From DASQEH01 sp035633755 (GTDB taxonomy: Bacteria > Actinomycetota > Actinomycetes > Propionibacteriales > Nocardioidaceae), in the NCBI GenBank assembly GCA_035633755.1, contig DASQEH010000114.1:1-64000 (forward strand): a DNA stretch of 64,000 nucleotides. Reading direction: 5' to 3'. Shown here in pieces: positions 25,743 to 33,836 of this stretch; the first letter of the stretch is position 1, and each line of letters opens with the position of its first letter. The position numbers and the translations under genes are program-made. Below the pieces are notes generated by a model. That model had not been told where the DNA came from. It searched no databases and saw nothing but the letters and a program-made list of their open reading frames with translations.

Positions 25743-28289
25743 CTACTGGGTGGTGATGGCGTCCAGGACGTTGAGCTTCGACGCCCGCCGCGCCGGCAGA
25801 ACAGCAGCCAGCACTCCGACCAGCGCCGCCAGCGCCACGAACAGCGCCAGCCTGAGCCAGGGGATGACGAGGACGTCGACGCCTTGGTCGGCGATCGCCC
25901 GCTGCAGGGCCACCCCGAACACGATGCCCATCGCCATCCCGAGCACCGCACCGAGGACCGAGATCGCCACCGACTCCAATCGGACCATCCGTCGGAGCTG
26001 GCGCCGGCTCATGCCAATCGCCCGCAGCAGTCCGACCTCACGGGTTCGTTCGATGACCGACAGCGCCAACGTGTTGACGATGCCGAGGATCGCGATGATG
26101 ACGGCGAGGCCGAGCAGGGCATAGATGATGTACAGGAAGGTGTCGATCTGCTGGCTCTGCTCGTCGGCGAACTGCTGCTGGTCCTTCAAGGTGACAGTCG
26201 GCAGGTCCTTCGTGATGGACTCGATCGCGTCATGGATCGCCGCGGAGTCGGCACCGGGTTCCTTGGTGATGAAGAGCAGCGAGTCGTTGGGCTTCACGCC
26301 GCCCTTGGCCAGCGTGTTGAGGCTGACGAGGTAGTTGGCCGGGACAGTGGCGGAGGCCTCGAACACCCCTCCCACCACCAGGTTCTGCGTGCCGCCCTGC
26401 AGCTCGAGGTCGATCTTGTCGCCGACCTGGTAGCCCTTGCTGTCGGCTGTCGTGGTGTCGACGAAGATCACCTCGTCCTGCAGGTCGGCGACCTGGCCGG
26501 CATCCATGGGGATCTCGAGGGTGCCGCTCAGCTGGGTGGCATCGGCGGCACCGAGGAACACCTGGTCGCCGTCGATCTCGCCGAAGCCCTGACGGAAGCG
26601 GGCCACCGTCTCCACGCCGTCGAGCTCCTCGATGCGGTCGCCGATCGCGGCGGAGAAGGGCGTGCCGACGGCGTTGGAGACGACGAAGTCGGCGGTGAGG
26701 GTCTGCTCGATGGCCTTGTCGGTGCTTGCCTTCGCCGACTGTCCGAGGATCGACATCAGGGCCACCAGGGTGAGGCCGATCATCAGCGCGCTCGCCGTTG
26801 CCGCGGTACGCCGCGGGTTGCGCAATGAGTTCTCGGTGGCGAGGTTGCCGACCGGGCCGAACAGCTTGACGTACACCGCTCCCAGGCCGCGCACGACGGG
26901 TCGTCCGAGCAGCGGCGACATGAGTGCCACGCCCACCAGGATGACCAGCATGCCGACGCCGATGAGGCTGAGCCCCCTCCCACCCGAATCCGCGAACCCG
27001 GCCACCATCGCCGCGACACCTGCCGCGACCAGGAGGACTCCCGCCACCATGCGGCGGCGAAGCGATGCCTCGGGCAGCGCTACCTCGTCGCGCATCGCGG
27101 CGACCGGCGAGATCCTGGCTGCTCTCCGCGCGGGCAGATACGCGGCGATCATCGTGACGACGAGCCCGACGGCGTACGAGATGAGGATCGTGCGTGGCCG
27201 GAGGGGGAATTCAGCCTGGCCGAGGTCGAGCCCGATCGCCGCGAACAGCGCCTTGAGCCCGATCGCCAGCAGGTAGCCCGCACCGATGCCGATGGTGGAC
27301 CCGACCAGGCCGACAGCGAAGGCCTCGGCGAGCACCGAGCGGTTCACCTGCCCCTTGGAGGCGCCCATCGCTCGCAACAGCGCCAGCTCACGGCTTCGCT
27401 GCGCGACGAGGATCGAGAACGTGTTGATGATCAAGAACGTGCCGACCACCATGGCGACGGCCGCGAACACCAGCAGGAACGTGTTGATGAACCCCAGTGC
27501 CTCACCGATGGTGTCCTGGTTCTCCTCAGCGACCTTGTCGCCTTCGCGCGCCTCCAAGGTGTCGGGCAGCACGGCGTTCGCCGCGTCGGCGAGCTCCGCC
27601 TGCGACACGCCGTCGGCAGCGGTCAGTGAGACGTTGGTGTAGACGTCCCTGTCCTGGAAGAACAACGGCAGCATGGCGTCGCGGTCGAGGATCGTCAGCG
27701 TGGCACCCACCAGACCGCCCTGCGAGCCGAACTCCACCAGGCCCGACAGCCGGGCCTCCAGCTGCGGCTGGGCTCCCGGCGTGACGAGTGACACGGTGTC
27801 GCCCACGGAGTAGCCGGCCTTGTCTGCCGCCGCCTCGTCCAGAGCCACCTCATCCGGACCCTCCGGCAGCTCCCCCGACGTGAGGGTCAGGACCTGGTCG
27901 CCGGTGATTGCGATGGTCTCGTTGTAGTTCATCGCGAAGCCCGGAGCGCCCTGGCCGCCGACGACCTTCCCGTCGTCGCCGATCACGTAGACGCCCTGCA
28001 CCGAGTTCGTCCCGGCGACGGAGCTGGCCTCTGGAAGCGCCTGCAGCTCGGTGTACACATCGGCGGGGATGGTCCTGGAGTCCTCGGCGGAGTCGAAGTC
28101 ACCGGCGCCCTTGGGTGCGACCTCCACGTCGGCCGTGGTGCCCTTGATGATCCCGTCGAAGGCTCCGCCGAGAGCGTCGGTGAAGATGAACGACCCGGCG
28201 ACGAACGCGACGCCCAGCACGATGGCGAAGCCACTGAGGGCGAGCCTGAGCTTGCGCGCGACGAGGTTGCGCCAGACGACCTTACGCAC
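25743..28289 (-). CDS. ABC transporter permease, MacB/FtsX-type with two FtsX domains
   Basis: An 848-residue permease with an N-terminal helix (about 15-35), a large extracytoplasmic domain, then two FtsX-type membrane modules: four helices around 250-400 and a second set around 720-840 that ends at the C-terminus. The sequence ERTREVGLLRAIGMSRRQLRRM is the coupling helix. It resembles lipoprotein- or antibiotic-peptide-related MacB-type exporters that use a mechanotransmission cycle. It starts with GTG four bases after the stop of its ATPase gene. The substrate is unknown. The 3' neighbour is convergent-free, with the rpsF promoter behind it. Confidence 0.9.
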   Translation of the reverse strand: MRKVVWRNLVARKLRLALSGFAIVLGVAFVAGSFIFTDALGGAFDGIIKGTTADVEVAPKGAGDFDSAEDSRTIPADVYTELQALPEASSVAGTNSVQGVYVIGDDGKVVGGQGAPGFAMNYNETIAITGDQVLTLTSGELPEGPDEVALDEAAADKAGYSVGDTVSLVTPGAQPQLEARLSGLVEFGSQGGLVGATLTILDRDAMLPLFFQDRDVYTNVSLTAADGVSQAELADAANAVLPDTLEAREGDKVAEENQDTIGEALGFINTFLLVFAAVAMVVGTFLIINTFSILVAQRSRELALLRAMGASKGQVNRSVLAEAFAVGLVGSTIGIGAGYLLAIGLKALFAAIGLDLGQAEFPLRPRTILISYAVGLVVTMIAAYLPARRAARISPVAAMRDEVALPEASLRRRMVAGVLLVAAGVAAMVAGFADSGGRGLSLIGVGMLVILVGVALMSPLLGRPVVRGLGAVYVKLFGPVGNLATENSLRNPRRTAATASALMIGLTLVALMSILGQSAKASTDKAIEQTLTADFVVSNAVGTPFSAAIGDRIEELDGVETVARFRQGFGEIDGDQVFLGAADATQLSGTLEIPMDAGQVADLQDEVIFVDTTTADSKGYQVGDKIDLELQGGTQNLVVGGVFEASATVPANYLVSLNTLAKGGVKPNDSLLFITKEPGADSAAIHDAIESITKDLPTVTLKDQQQFADEQSQQIDTFLYIIYALLGLAVIIAILGIVNTLALSVIERTREVGLLRAIGMSRRQLRRMVRLESVAISVLGAVLGMAMGIVFGVALQRAIADQGVDVLVIPWLRLALFVALAALVGVLAAVLPARRASKLNVLDAITTQ

Positions 28290-28293
28290 GGCG

Positions 28294-29085
28294 TCAGGCC
28301 CCTGCGGGGCGAGGAAGCGGCCGCGAGCTCAGCACCTTCATCTGCTCGAGCACGTCGTCGGCCGTCGGGTTGCGCAGCTCGGCGACGACCTTGCCATCGG
28401 CGAGGAACACGACCCGGTCCGTGTATCCGGCCGCGATCGGGTCGTGGGTCACCATCACGATCGTCTGCCCGTGGTCGTCGACGCTGCGCCGCAGGAAAGC
28501 GAGCACCTCGGCGCTGGCCGCCGAGTCGAGGTTTCCGGTGGGTTCGTCCGCGAACACGATCTCAGGGCGAGACACCAGCGCGCGGGCACAGGCGACTCGC
28601 TGCTGCTGTCCGCCGGACAGCTCGTTGGGCCGGTGGTGGAGCCGGGACCGAAGGTCCACGGTGTCGATCACCGTGTCGAACCAGGTGGGGTCCGGCTTGC
28701 GGCCCGCGATGGCCAGCGGCAGCTCGATGTTCTCCTGAGCGGTCAACGTGGGCACGAGGTTGTACGCCTGGAAGATGAAGCCGATCTTGTCTCGACGCAG
28801 ATTCGTGAGCTGCTTGTCGCCCAGTCCCAACAGCGACGTGTCGCCGAGCTGGACATCTCCGCCTGTGGCGGTGTCGAGCGCGGCCATGCAGTGCATCAGC
28901 GTGGACTTGCCCGAACCCGATGGACCCATCACGGCGGTGAACTCGCCCCGACGGAAGTCGATCGATACCCCGTCGAGCGCCGCGACCGAGGCGTCACCTT
29001 CGCCGTAGACCTTGGACAGCTGGACTGTCCGCGCAGCGACCCCGTCGGACGAGGCCGAGCGCACTGACTGAGCAGATGTGGACAT
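28294..29085 (-). CDS. ABC transporter ATP-binding protein (MacB/LolD type)
   Basis: A 263-residue ATPase. Walker A is GPSGSGKS (54-61), the signature is LSGGQQQR and Walker B leads into FADEPTGNLDS. It belongs to the MacB/LolD/FtsE-like class that works with FtsX-type permeases. It drives the permease encoded 4 bp downstream. GAGGAA lies 3-4 nt before the ATG. The pair has no adjacent membrane-fusion protein, as expected in a monoderm. Confidence 0.94.
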   Translation of the reverse strand: MSTSAQSVRSASSDGVAARTVQLSKVYGEGDASVAALDGVSIDFRRGEFTAVMGPSGSGKSTLMHCMAALDTATGGDVQLGDTSLLGLGDKQLTNLRRDKIGFIFQAYNLVPTLTAQENIELPLAIAGRKPDPTWFDTVIDTVDLRSRLHHRPNELSGGQQQRVACARALVSRPEIVFADEPTGNLDSAASAEVLAFLRRSVDDHGQTIVMVTHDPIAAGYTDRVVFLADGKVVAELRNPTADDVLEQMKVLSSRPLPRPAGA

Positions 29086-29249
29086 GAGTTCCTCACGTAG
29101 TCGCGGCGGCCACCGATCCGGTTACGGGAACACGGTAGCGAAGAGGATTCAGGGAACACGAATGGCTTTCGCCTCCCTCCCGCAGGTGCTGAACGGAGGC
29201 CGTCCACGCCCCTGCGGAGGTGTCGGTCCCGGCCTCTAGGGTTGCCGTC

Positions 29250-30047
29250 ATGGCACCTCTTGTCATCGGCGGTCACGTCGACCAGACCGACCCGATCGAG
29301 CAGGCGCGGCTACGTGACGCGACGCTCTCACAGTTCTTCCTCGGCGACCCGCAGGGCTGGAAGGGACCGAAGGTCGCCTACGCCGGTGGCGCGGCGGCAC
29401 TGCGGGAGGCCGCCGACCAAGCGGGCGTCGACTTGTACGTCCACGCTCCCTACGTCCTCAACGTCGCCACGTCCAACAACCGCATCCGCATCCCGTCACG
29501 CAAGCTGCTGCAGCAGACGCTCGATGGTGCGGCTGAGATCGGCGCCAAGGCCGTCATCGTGCACGGGGGCCACGTTCTGAAGGACGACGATCCCGAGGTG
29601 GGCTTCGACAACTGGCGCAAGTGCGTCGAGCGTCTCGACATCAAGGTTCCGATGCTGATCGAGAACACCGCCGGCGGGGACAACGCCATGGCTCGCTACC
29701 TCGACCGGATCGCCCTGTTGTGGGACGCCATCGCAGCAGCAGCCGACGGATCGGTCGGGTTCTGTCTCGACACCTGCCACGCGCATGCGGGCGGAGTACC
29801 TCTTGCGGATGTGGTCTCGAAGGTCAGGGCGATCACCGGTCGCATCGATCTCGTTCATGCCAATGACTCACGGGACCCCTTCGGCTCCGGCGCCGACCGG
29901 CACGCCTACTTCGGCGACGGCCAGATCGAGCCGGACGATCTCGTCGGCGTTGTCCGGCAGGCCGGCGCCCCGGTGGTGTGCGAGACGCCGGGGGCTGCGG
30001 CCGGACAGCGTGCAGACATCGCCTGGCTGCGAGAACAGATGGCGTAG
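29250..30047 (+). CDS. Deoxyribonuclease IV (AP endonuclease, Nfo family)
   Basis: A 265-residue TIM-barrel of the endonuclease IV family. Likely trinuclear zinc ligands are seen in HAPY, HGGH, ENTAGG, LDTCHAHA, HANDS, the D..H pair of GADRHAYFGDGQI and the C-terminal CETPG. These enzymes cleave DNA at abasic sites in base excision repair. TAGGGT at 29237-29242 lies 7 nt before the ATG with no ribosome site, a textbook leaderless arrangement. Its size is slightly shorter than the E. coli enzyme. Confidence 0.85.
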   Translation: MAPLVIGGHVDQTDPIEQARLRDATLSQFFLGDPQGWKGPKVAYAGGAAALREAADQAGVDLYVHAPYVLNVATSNNRIRIPSRKLLQQTLDGAAEIGAKAVIVHGGHVLKDDDPEVGFDNWRKCVERLDIKVPMLIENTAGGDNAMARYLDRIALLWDAIAAAADGSVGFCLDTCHAHAGGVPLADVVSKVRAITGRIDLVHANDSRDPFGSGADRHAYFGDGQIEPDDLVGVVRQAGAPVVCETPGAAAGQRADIAWLREQMA

Positions 30048-30084
30048 GCCGATTCACCAGCCGAGTCCGGTAGCGTTGCCGCGC

Positions 30085-31209
30085 GTGACCGAGATCGCGG
30101 TGAGACCGATTTCCGCGGCTGAGCACCTGGACTTCATCCGTCACCGCTCCAGTGCGAGCTTCCTCCAGACCCCGGCCTGGGGCACGGTCAAGAGCGAGTG
30201 GCGCTCAGAGTCCCTGGGGTGGTTCGCCGGTCCTGATCTGGTCGGCGTCGGGCTGGTCCTGTACCGGCAGCTGCCCCGGGTGCGACGCTACCTCGCCTAT
30301 GTGCCCGAGGGGCCTGTCCTGGACTGGGCGTCGCCTGACCTCGACCGGCTCCTTGCAGCCCTGGCCGCCCACGTCCGCACGCGTGGCGCGTTCGCGGTCC
30401 GGATGGGTCCACCGGTGCGCATTCGCTCGTGGGATGCCGAGACGGTCAAGCAGGCCATCGCGAACGCAACGGTCAGCCGGCTGAGCGCCGTGGCAGCCGA
30501 TCAGACGTACGACGAGGGCGCCTCGGTGGAGCGTGTCCTGCACGCATCGGGGTGGCGGCGGCAGGCGTCCGGCGAAGGCTTCGCCGCCGGCCAGCCGCCC
30601 TTCGTGTTCCAGCTGGACCTGGGGAGCCGGTCAGCCGACGACGTGCTGGCTGGCATGAACCAGCTGTGGCGCCGCAACATCAAGAAGGCGGCCAAGGCCG
30701 GTGTCACGGTCAGGCAAGGTGGAGCCGCCGACCTCGCCAGCTTTCACGCCCTGTACGCCGAGACCGCGCGCCGTGACGGCTTCACATCCCGGCCGCTGAC
30801 CTACTTCGAGCACATGTTCACGACATTGCGCGCGGAGGACGCGGACCGGATCCGGGTCTACCTCGCCCACCATGACGACGACCTCGTGGCGGCGACGACC
30901 TGGGTACGGGTCGGCCGCCATGCGTGGTACTCGTACGGAGCGTCCTCGACGGCCAAGCGCGAGGTACGCGGCTCCAACGCGATCCAGTGGCAGATGATCA
31001 GAGACTCGATCGACGCCGGTGCCGAGATCTACGACCTGCGCGGGATCACCGACACTGTCGCCGCTGACGACCCCCACCTGGGGTTGATCCAGTTCAAGGT
31101 GGGGACGGGCGGTCGGGCGGTCGAGTACGTCGGCGAGTGGGACCTGCCGCTGAACCGGCTGATCTACTCCGCGTTCACGGCTTACCTGCGGCGGCGCGGG
31201 GCATCATGA
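30085..31209 (+). CDS. FemABX-family peptidyltransferase (lipid II cross-bridge type)
   Basis: A 374-residue protein of the Fem family with two GNAT-like domains. The N-terminal domain includes FLQTPAWGTVKSEW and the second domain carries MNQLWRRNIKKAAKAGV and YDLRGI. FemX-type enzymes transfer amino acids from aminoacyl-tRNA to peptidoglycan precursors, building interpeptide bridges. A shared 4-bp ATGA overlap links it to an alanine-racemase-like gene, which supports a cell-wall role. TAGCGT at 30071-30076 ends 8 nt before the GTG, so the mRNA is probably leaderless. Confidence 0.87.
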   Translation: MTEIAVRPISAAEHLDFIRHRSSASFLQTPAWGTVKSEWRSESLGWFAGPDLVGVGLVLYRQLPRVRRYLAYVPEGPVLDWASPDLDRLLAALAAHVRTRGAFAVRMGPPVRIRSWDAETVKQAIANATVSRLSAVAADQTYDEGASVERVLHASGWRRQASGEGFAAGQPPFVFQLDLGSRSADDVLAGMNQLWRRNIKKAAKAGVTVRQGGAADLASFHALYAETARRDGFTSRPLTYFEHMFTTLRAEDADRIRVYLAHHDDDLVAATTWVRVGRHAWYSYGASSTAKREVRGSNAIQWQMIRDSIDAGAEIYDLRGITDTVAADDPHLGLIQFKVGTGGRAVEYVGEWDLPLNRLIYSAFTAYLRRRGAS

Positions 31210-32222
31210 CGCTCACCTTGTACGTCGACGGGCCACAATGGCGTCGGCATCTGCGCTCGACCGCCGCTGCGAGTCCGGGGCTGGTGCCGGTGGCGAAGGG
31301 GAACGGGTATGGGTTCAGCGTGGCCAAGCTCGCCCGCCGGGCCGAATGGCTGGGCGCGGACACTCTCGCAGTCGGCACGTACCGCGAGGTCGAAGAGGTG
31401 GATCACCGCTTCGGTGGCTCGATCCTCGTGATGCAGCCCTGGCGGCCATTTCTGGCCGAGGACGCCGATGACCCCCGCCTGATCCACACCGTCGGCCGCC
31501 TCGACGACCTGGCGGCGCTGGGGCAGCGAACGGATCGCCCTCGGGTCGTCCTGGAGGCCCTCACCTCCATGCGGCGCCACGGCTTCGGCGACGCCGACCT
31601 CGAGGCCGCGGCACGCTCGCCTCGCGGCGTCCGCGTCGAAGGCAGGGCCCTTCATCTGCCGCTGGGCGGCGGCCACGCCGCAGAGGCCGAGCGGTGGGTG
31701 GCCACGGCTCCCACCGGACGCTGGTTCGTCAGCCATCTGACGGCCGACGAGCTCGCTCGAGTGGCTGCGTCGTTCCCTGATGCCGAGCTGCGACCGCGCG
31801 TGGGCACCAGCCTCTGGCTGGGTGACCGTGGCGCCCTGAGGGCTCGAGCAACGGTCCTGGACGTGCACCAAGTACGCCGTGGCGACCGCATCGGGTACCG
31901 GCAGCGGGCGATCGCGAGGGCGGGCCACGTCGTGGTCGTGTCAGGGGGGACCGCCCACGGGATCGCCATGGAGGCGCCGACGGCGGCGGCGACACCGCGC
32001 CAACGCGCCTTGTCGTTGGCCCGTGGCGGGCTCGAGGCGACCGGCCGTGCCCTGTCGCCGTTCGTCATCGACGGCCGTGCGCGCTGGTTCCTCGAGCCGC
32101 CGCACATGCAGGTCAGCATGGTCTTCGTGCCGGCCACCGCCGCGGTGCCCCGCATCGGTGAGGATGTGGACGTGCGAGTGCGCTACACCACCACGGTCTT
32201 CGACCGCGTGGTCACGTCCTGA
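31206..32222 (+). CDS. Alanine racemase-like PLP enzyme (divergent)
   Basis: A 338-residue protein with the alanine racemase fold. The PLP-binding lysine lies in VAKGNGYGFS, the counterpart of KANAYG in true racemases. SMRRHGF, VGTSLWLGD and a tyrosine in RIGYRQR match later racemase positions. It is shorter and more divergent than housekeeping Alr, so its substrate may differ. Coupling (ATGA overlap) with a FemX-type bridge enzyme suggests that it supplies or modifies an amino acid for peptidoglycan. The true alr gene is presumably elsewhere. Confidence 0.78.
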   Translation: MTLTLYVDGPQWRRHLRSTAAASPGLVPVAKGNGYGFSVAKLARRAEWLGADTLAVGTYREVEEVDHRFGGSILVMQPWRPFLAEDADDPRLIHTVGRLDDLAALGQRTDRPRVVLEALTSMRRHGFGDADLEAAARSPRGVRVEGRALHLPLGGGHAAEAERWVATAPTGRWFVSHLTADELARVAASFPDAELRPRVGTSLWLGDRGALRARATVLDVHQVRRGDRIGYRQRAIARAGHVVVVSGGTAHGIAMEAPTAAATPRQRALSLARGGLEATGRALSPFVIDGRARWFLEPPHMQVSMVFVPATAAVPRIGEDVDVRVRYTTTVFDRVVTS

Positions 32223-32227
32223 GTCGA

Positions 32228-33796
32228 CTACACCGAGACACGCGCAGCCGGTAGCTGCTCTGCGTGAAGGTCTCGATCCGGTGGCGGGGCCTCTCCACCG
32301 CCAGCGTCGGCGTCCAAGCCCTCGTCGAGCACTCCTCCCAGCGGGTCGTCGGACCTGCCGTCGGCGCGCACCGGGTCATGCCACGGCCAGAGGATGTCGC
32401 GCACCACTACCGCCGCAAGGTACAGCTGGCCGAGCACCCGTGCCACAGTCGCCAGCGCGTAGACCCAGTCCGGCTGGTTGGCATCGACGAAGAAGTTCGC
32501 GATGTGCATCCAGACCGCAAAGAAGTAGAAGACCTCGGTGGCCTGCCAGATCAGCAGGTCGCGCCATCGTGGCCGAGCCAGCGCCGCCAGCGGCAGCAGC
32601 CAGAGGACGTACTGCGGCGAGTACACCTTGTTGACGAGCAGGAACGACACCACGACGAGGAACACCAGCTGAGCCAGCCGAGGTCTGCGCGGCGCCATCC
32701 AGCCCAGCAGCGCGATGGCGGCACAGGCGGTGCCGAACACGATCCAGGTCGTGAGGTTGATCGTGGCGGGAGTCGCGGTGTGCCCGTACATCGAGGCCAC
32801 CAACCACAACGAGCCGAAGTCCGGTCCTCGCGAGGCGTTGAACTCCCAGAACCAGAGAAACGCCTCGGGTGACCACAGGTAGACCGGAAGATCCACGACG
32901 AGCCAGGCGATGACTGCGGCGATGGCGGTACGCGCCCAGACGCCGACCCTCCCGGCCCGCCAGCACAACACCAACAGCGGGCCGAGCATGAACAGCGGAT
33001 AGAGCTTGGTGGCGGTTCCGAGGCCGATGAGCACGCCGGCGACGACAGGACGCCTCGTCGACCACGCCCAGAAGAAGCCAGCGACCCACCCGAAGGCCAA
33101 CAGGTCCCAGTTGATGGTTGCCGCCAGTGCCAGCGCCGGAGAGGCGGCGACGAACATCGCGTCCCAAGGACGCCGCGGTTGGGCGCGGACGAGCAGAACG
33201 AGACCGACGAGCAGCACGACGAAGAAGCCCACCGTATTGACTCCCCAGAACACCGCGCTGTCGTACTGGACGTCGAGGTCCGACCCCACGGACGCGTGCG
33301 GGATCTGCGACAGGTCGGGGGACTTGCCGAGCACATGCGTCACCACCCCCGCTGCGCCCATCCACATTCCGGTGAGCACCGGGTACTCGACCGTCAGCGC
33401 GTCGGCGTCCTCAGGAGTCGCGGGCTGCTTGTCAAGCGGTAGGTCGCCGAGCGGCGAGTAGGGCCAGATCCCCTCGGCGATTCCCCTGCCGGTGTACAGA
33501 TAGGTCATGTCGGTGTAGCACATGTGCGAGAACGCCTTCGGCGAAGCCACGTCTGACCAGTTCTCCACCACGCACGAGGACTTCTGCACGACGCCGAGCC
33601 CGAAGACCATCGTGGCTACCGCCAGGACCACGCGCAGCGGCGTCCACCAGCTCCGGCCGGTCCGCGCATGACGACCCACTGGACCTCCGACGGCAGCGGA
33701 GGCAGCCCGGGCGAAGGGATCGCTGAGGGTCGGGGCTACGACGCCACCCGACGTGCGCGGCGAACCGGGAAGATCCACGCGCCCATGGTGCCTCAT
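32228..33796 (-). CDS. GT87-type polytopic membrane glycosyltransferase-like protein
   Basis: A 522-residue protein with about ten to twelve helices, conserved aromatic-rich loops and the family segment ATKLYPLFMLGPLLV. It resembles GT87/alpha-mannosyltransferase-like proteins and is the positional counterpart of mycobacterial Rv0051, found beside ponA1. Such enzymes use polyprenyl-phosphate sugars on the outer face of the membrane; the activity here is not proven. It follows ponA by 40 bp and probably shares its operon. The C-terminal 45 residues are charged and proline-rich, likely cytoplasmic. Confidence 0.8.
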   Translation of the reverse strand: MRHHGRVDLPGSPRTSGGVVAPTLSDPFARAASAAVGGPVGRHARTGRSWWTPLRVVLAVATMVFGLGVVQKSSCVVENWSDVASPKAFSHMCYTDMTYLYTGRGIAEGIWPYSPLGDLPLDKQPATPEDADALTVEYPVLTGMWMGAAGVVTHVLGKSPDLSQIPHASVGSDLDVQYDSAVFWGVNTVGFFVVLLVGLVLLVRAQPRRPWDAMFVAASPALALAATINWDLLAFGWVAGFFWAWSTRRPVVAGVLIGLGTATKLYPLFMLGPLLVLCWRAGRVGVWARTAIAAVIAWLVVDLPVYLWSPEAFLWFWEFNASRGPDFGSLWLVASMYGHTATPATINLTTWIVFGTACAAIALLGWMAPRRPRLAQLVFLVVVSFLLVNKVYSPQYVLWLLPLAALARPRWRDLLIWQATEVFYFFAVWMHIANFFVDANQPDWVYALATVARVLGQLYLAAVVVRDILWPWHDPVRADGRSDDPLGGVLDEGLDADAGGGEAPPPDRDLHAEQLPAARVSV

Positions 33797-33836
33797 GGCG
33801 ACGCGCAGGCCCCGTCGCGTCCGGCGCGGCGCGGAA

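Noticed and set aside
25884..26828. Long + strand open frame opposite the ABC permease
   Set aside because: No domain; antisense of a firm FtsX-type permease.
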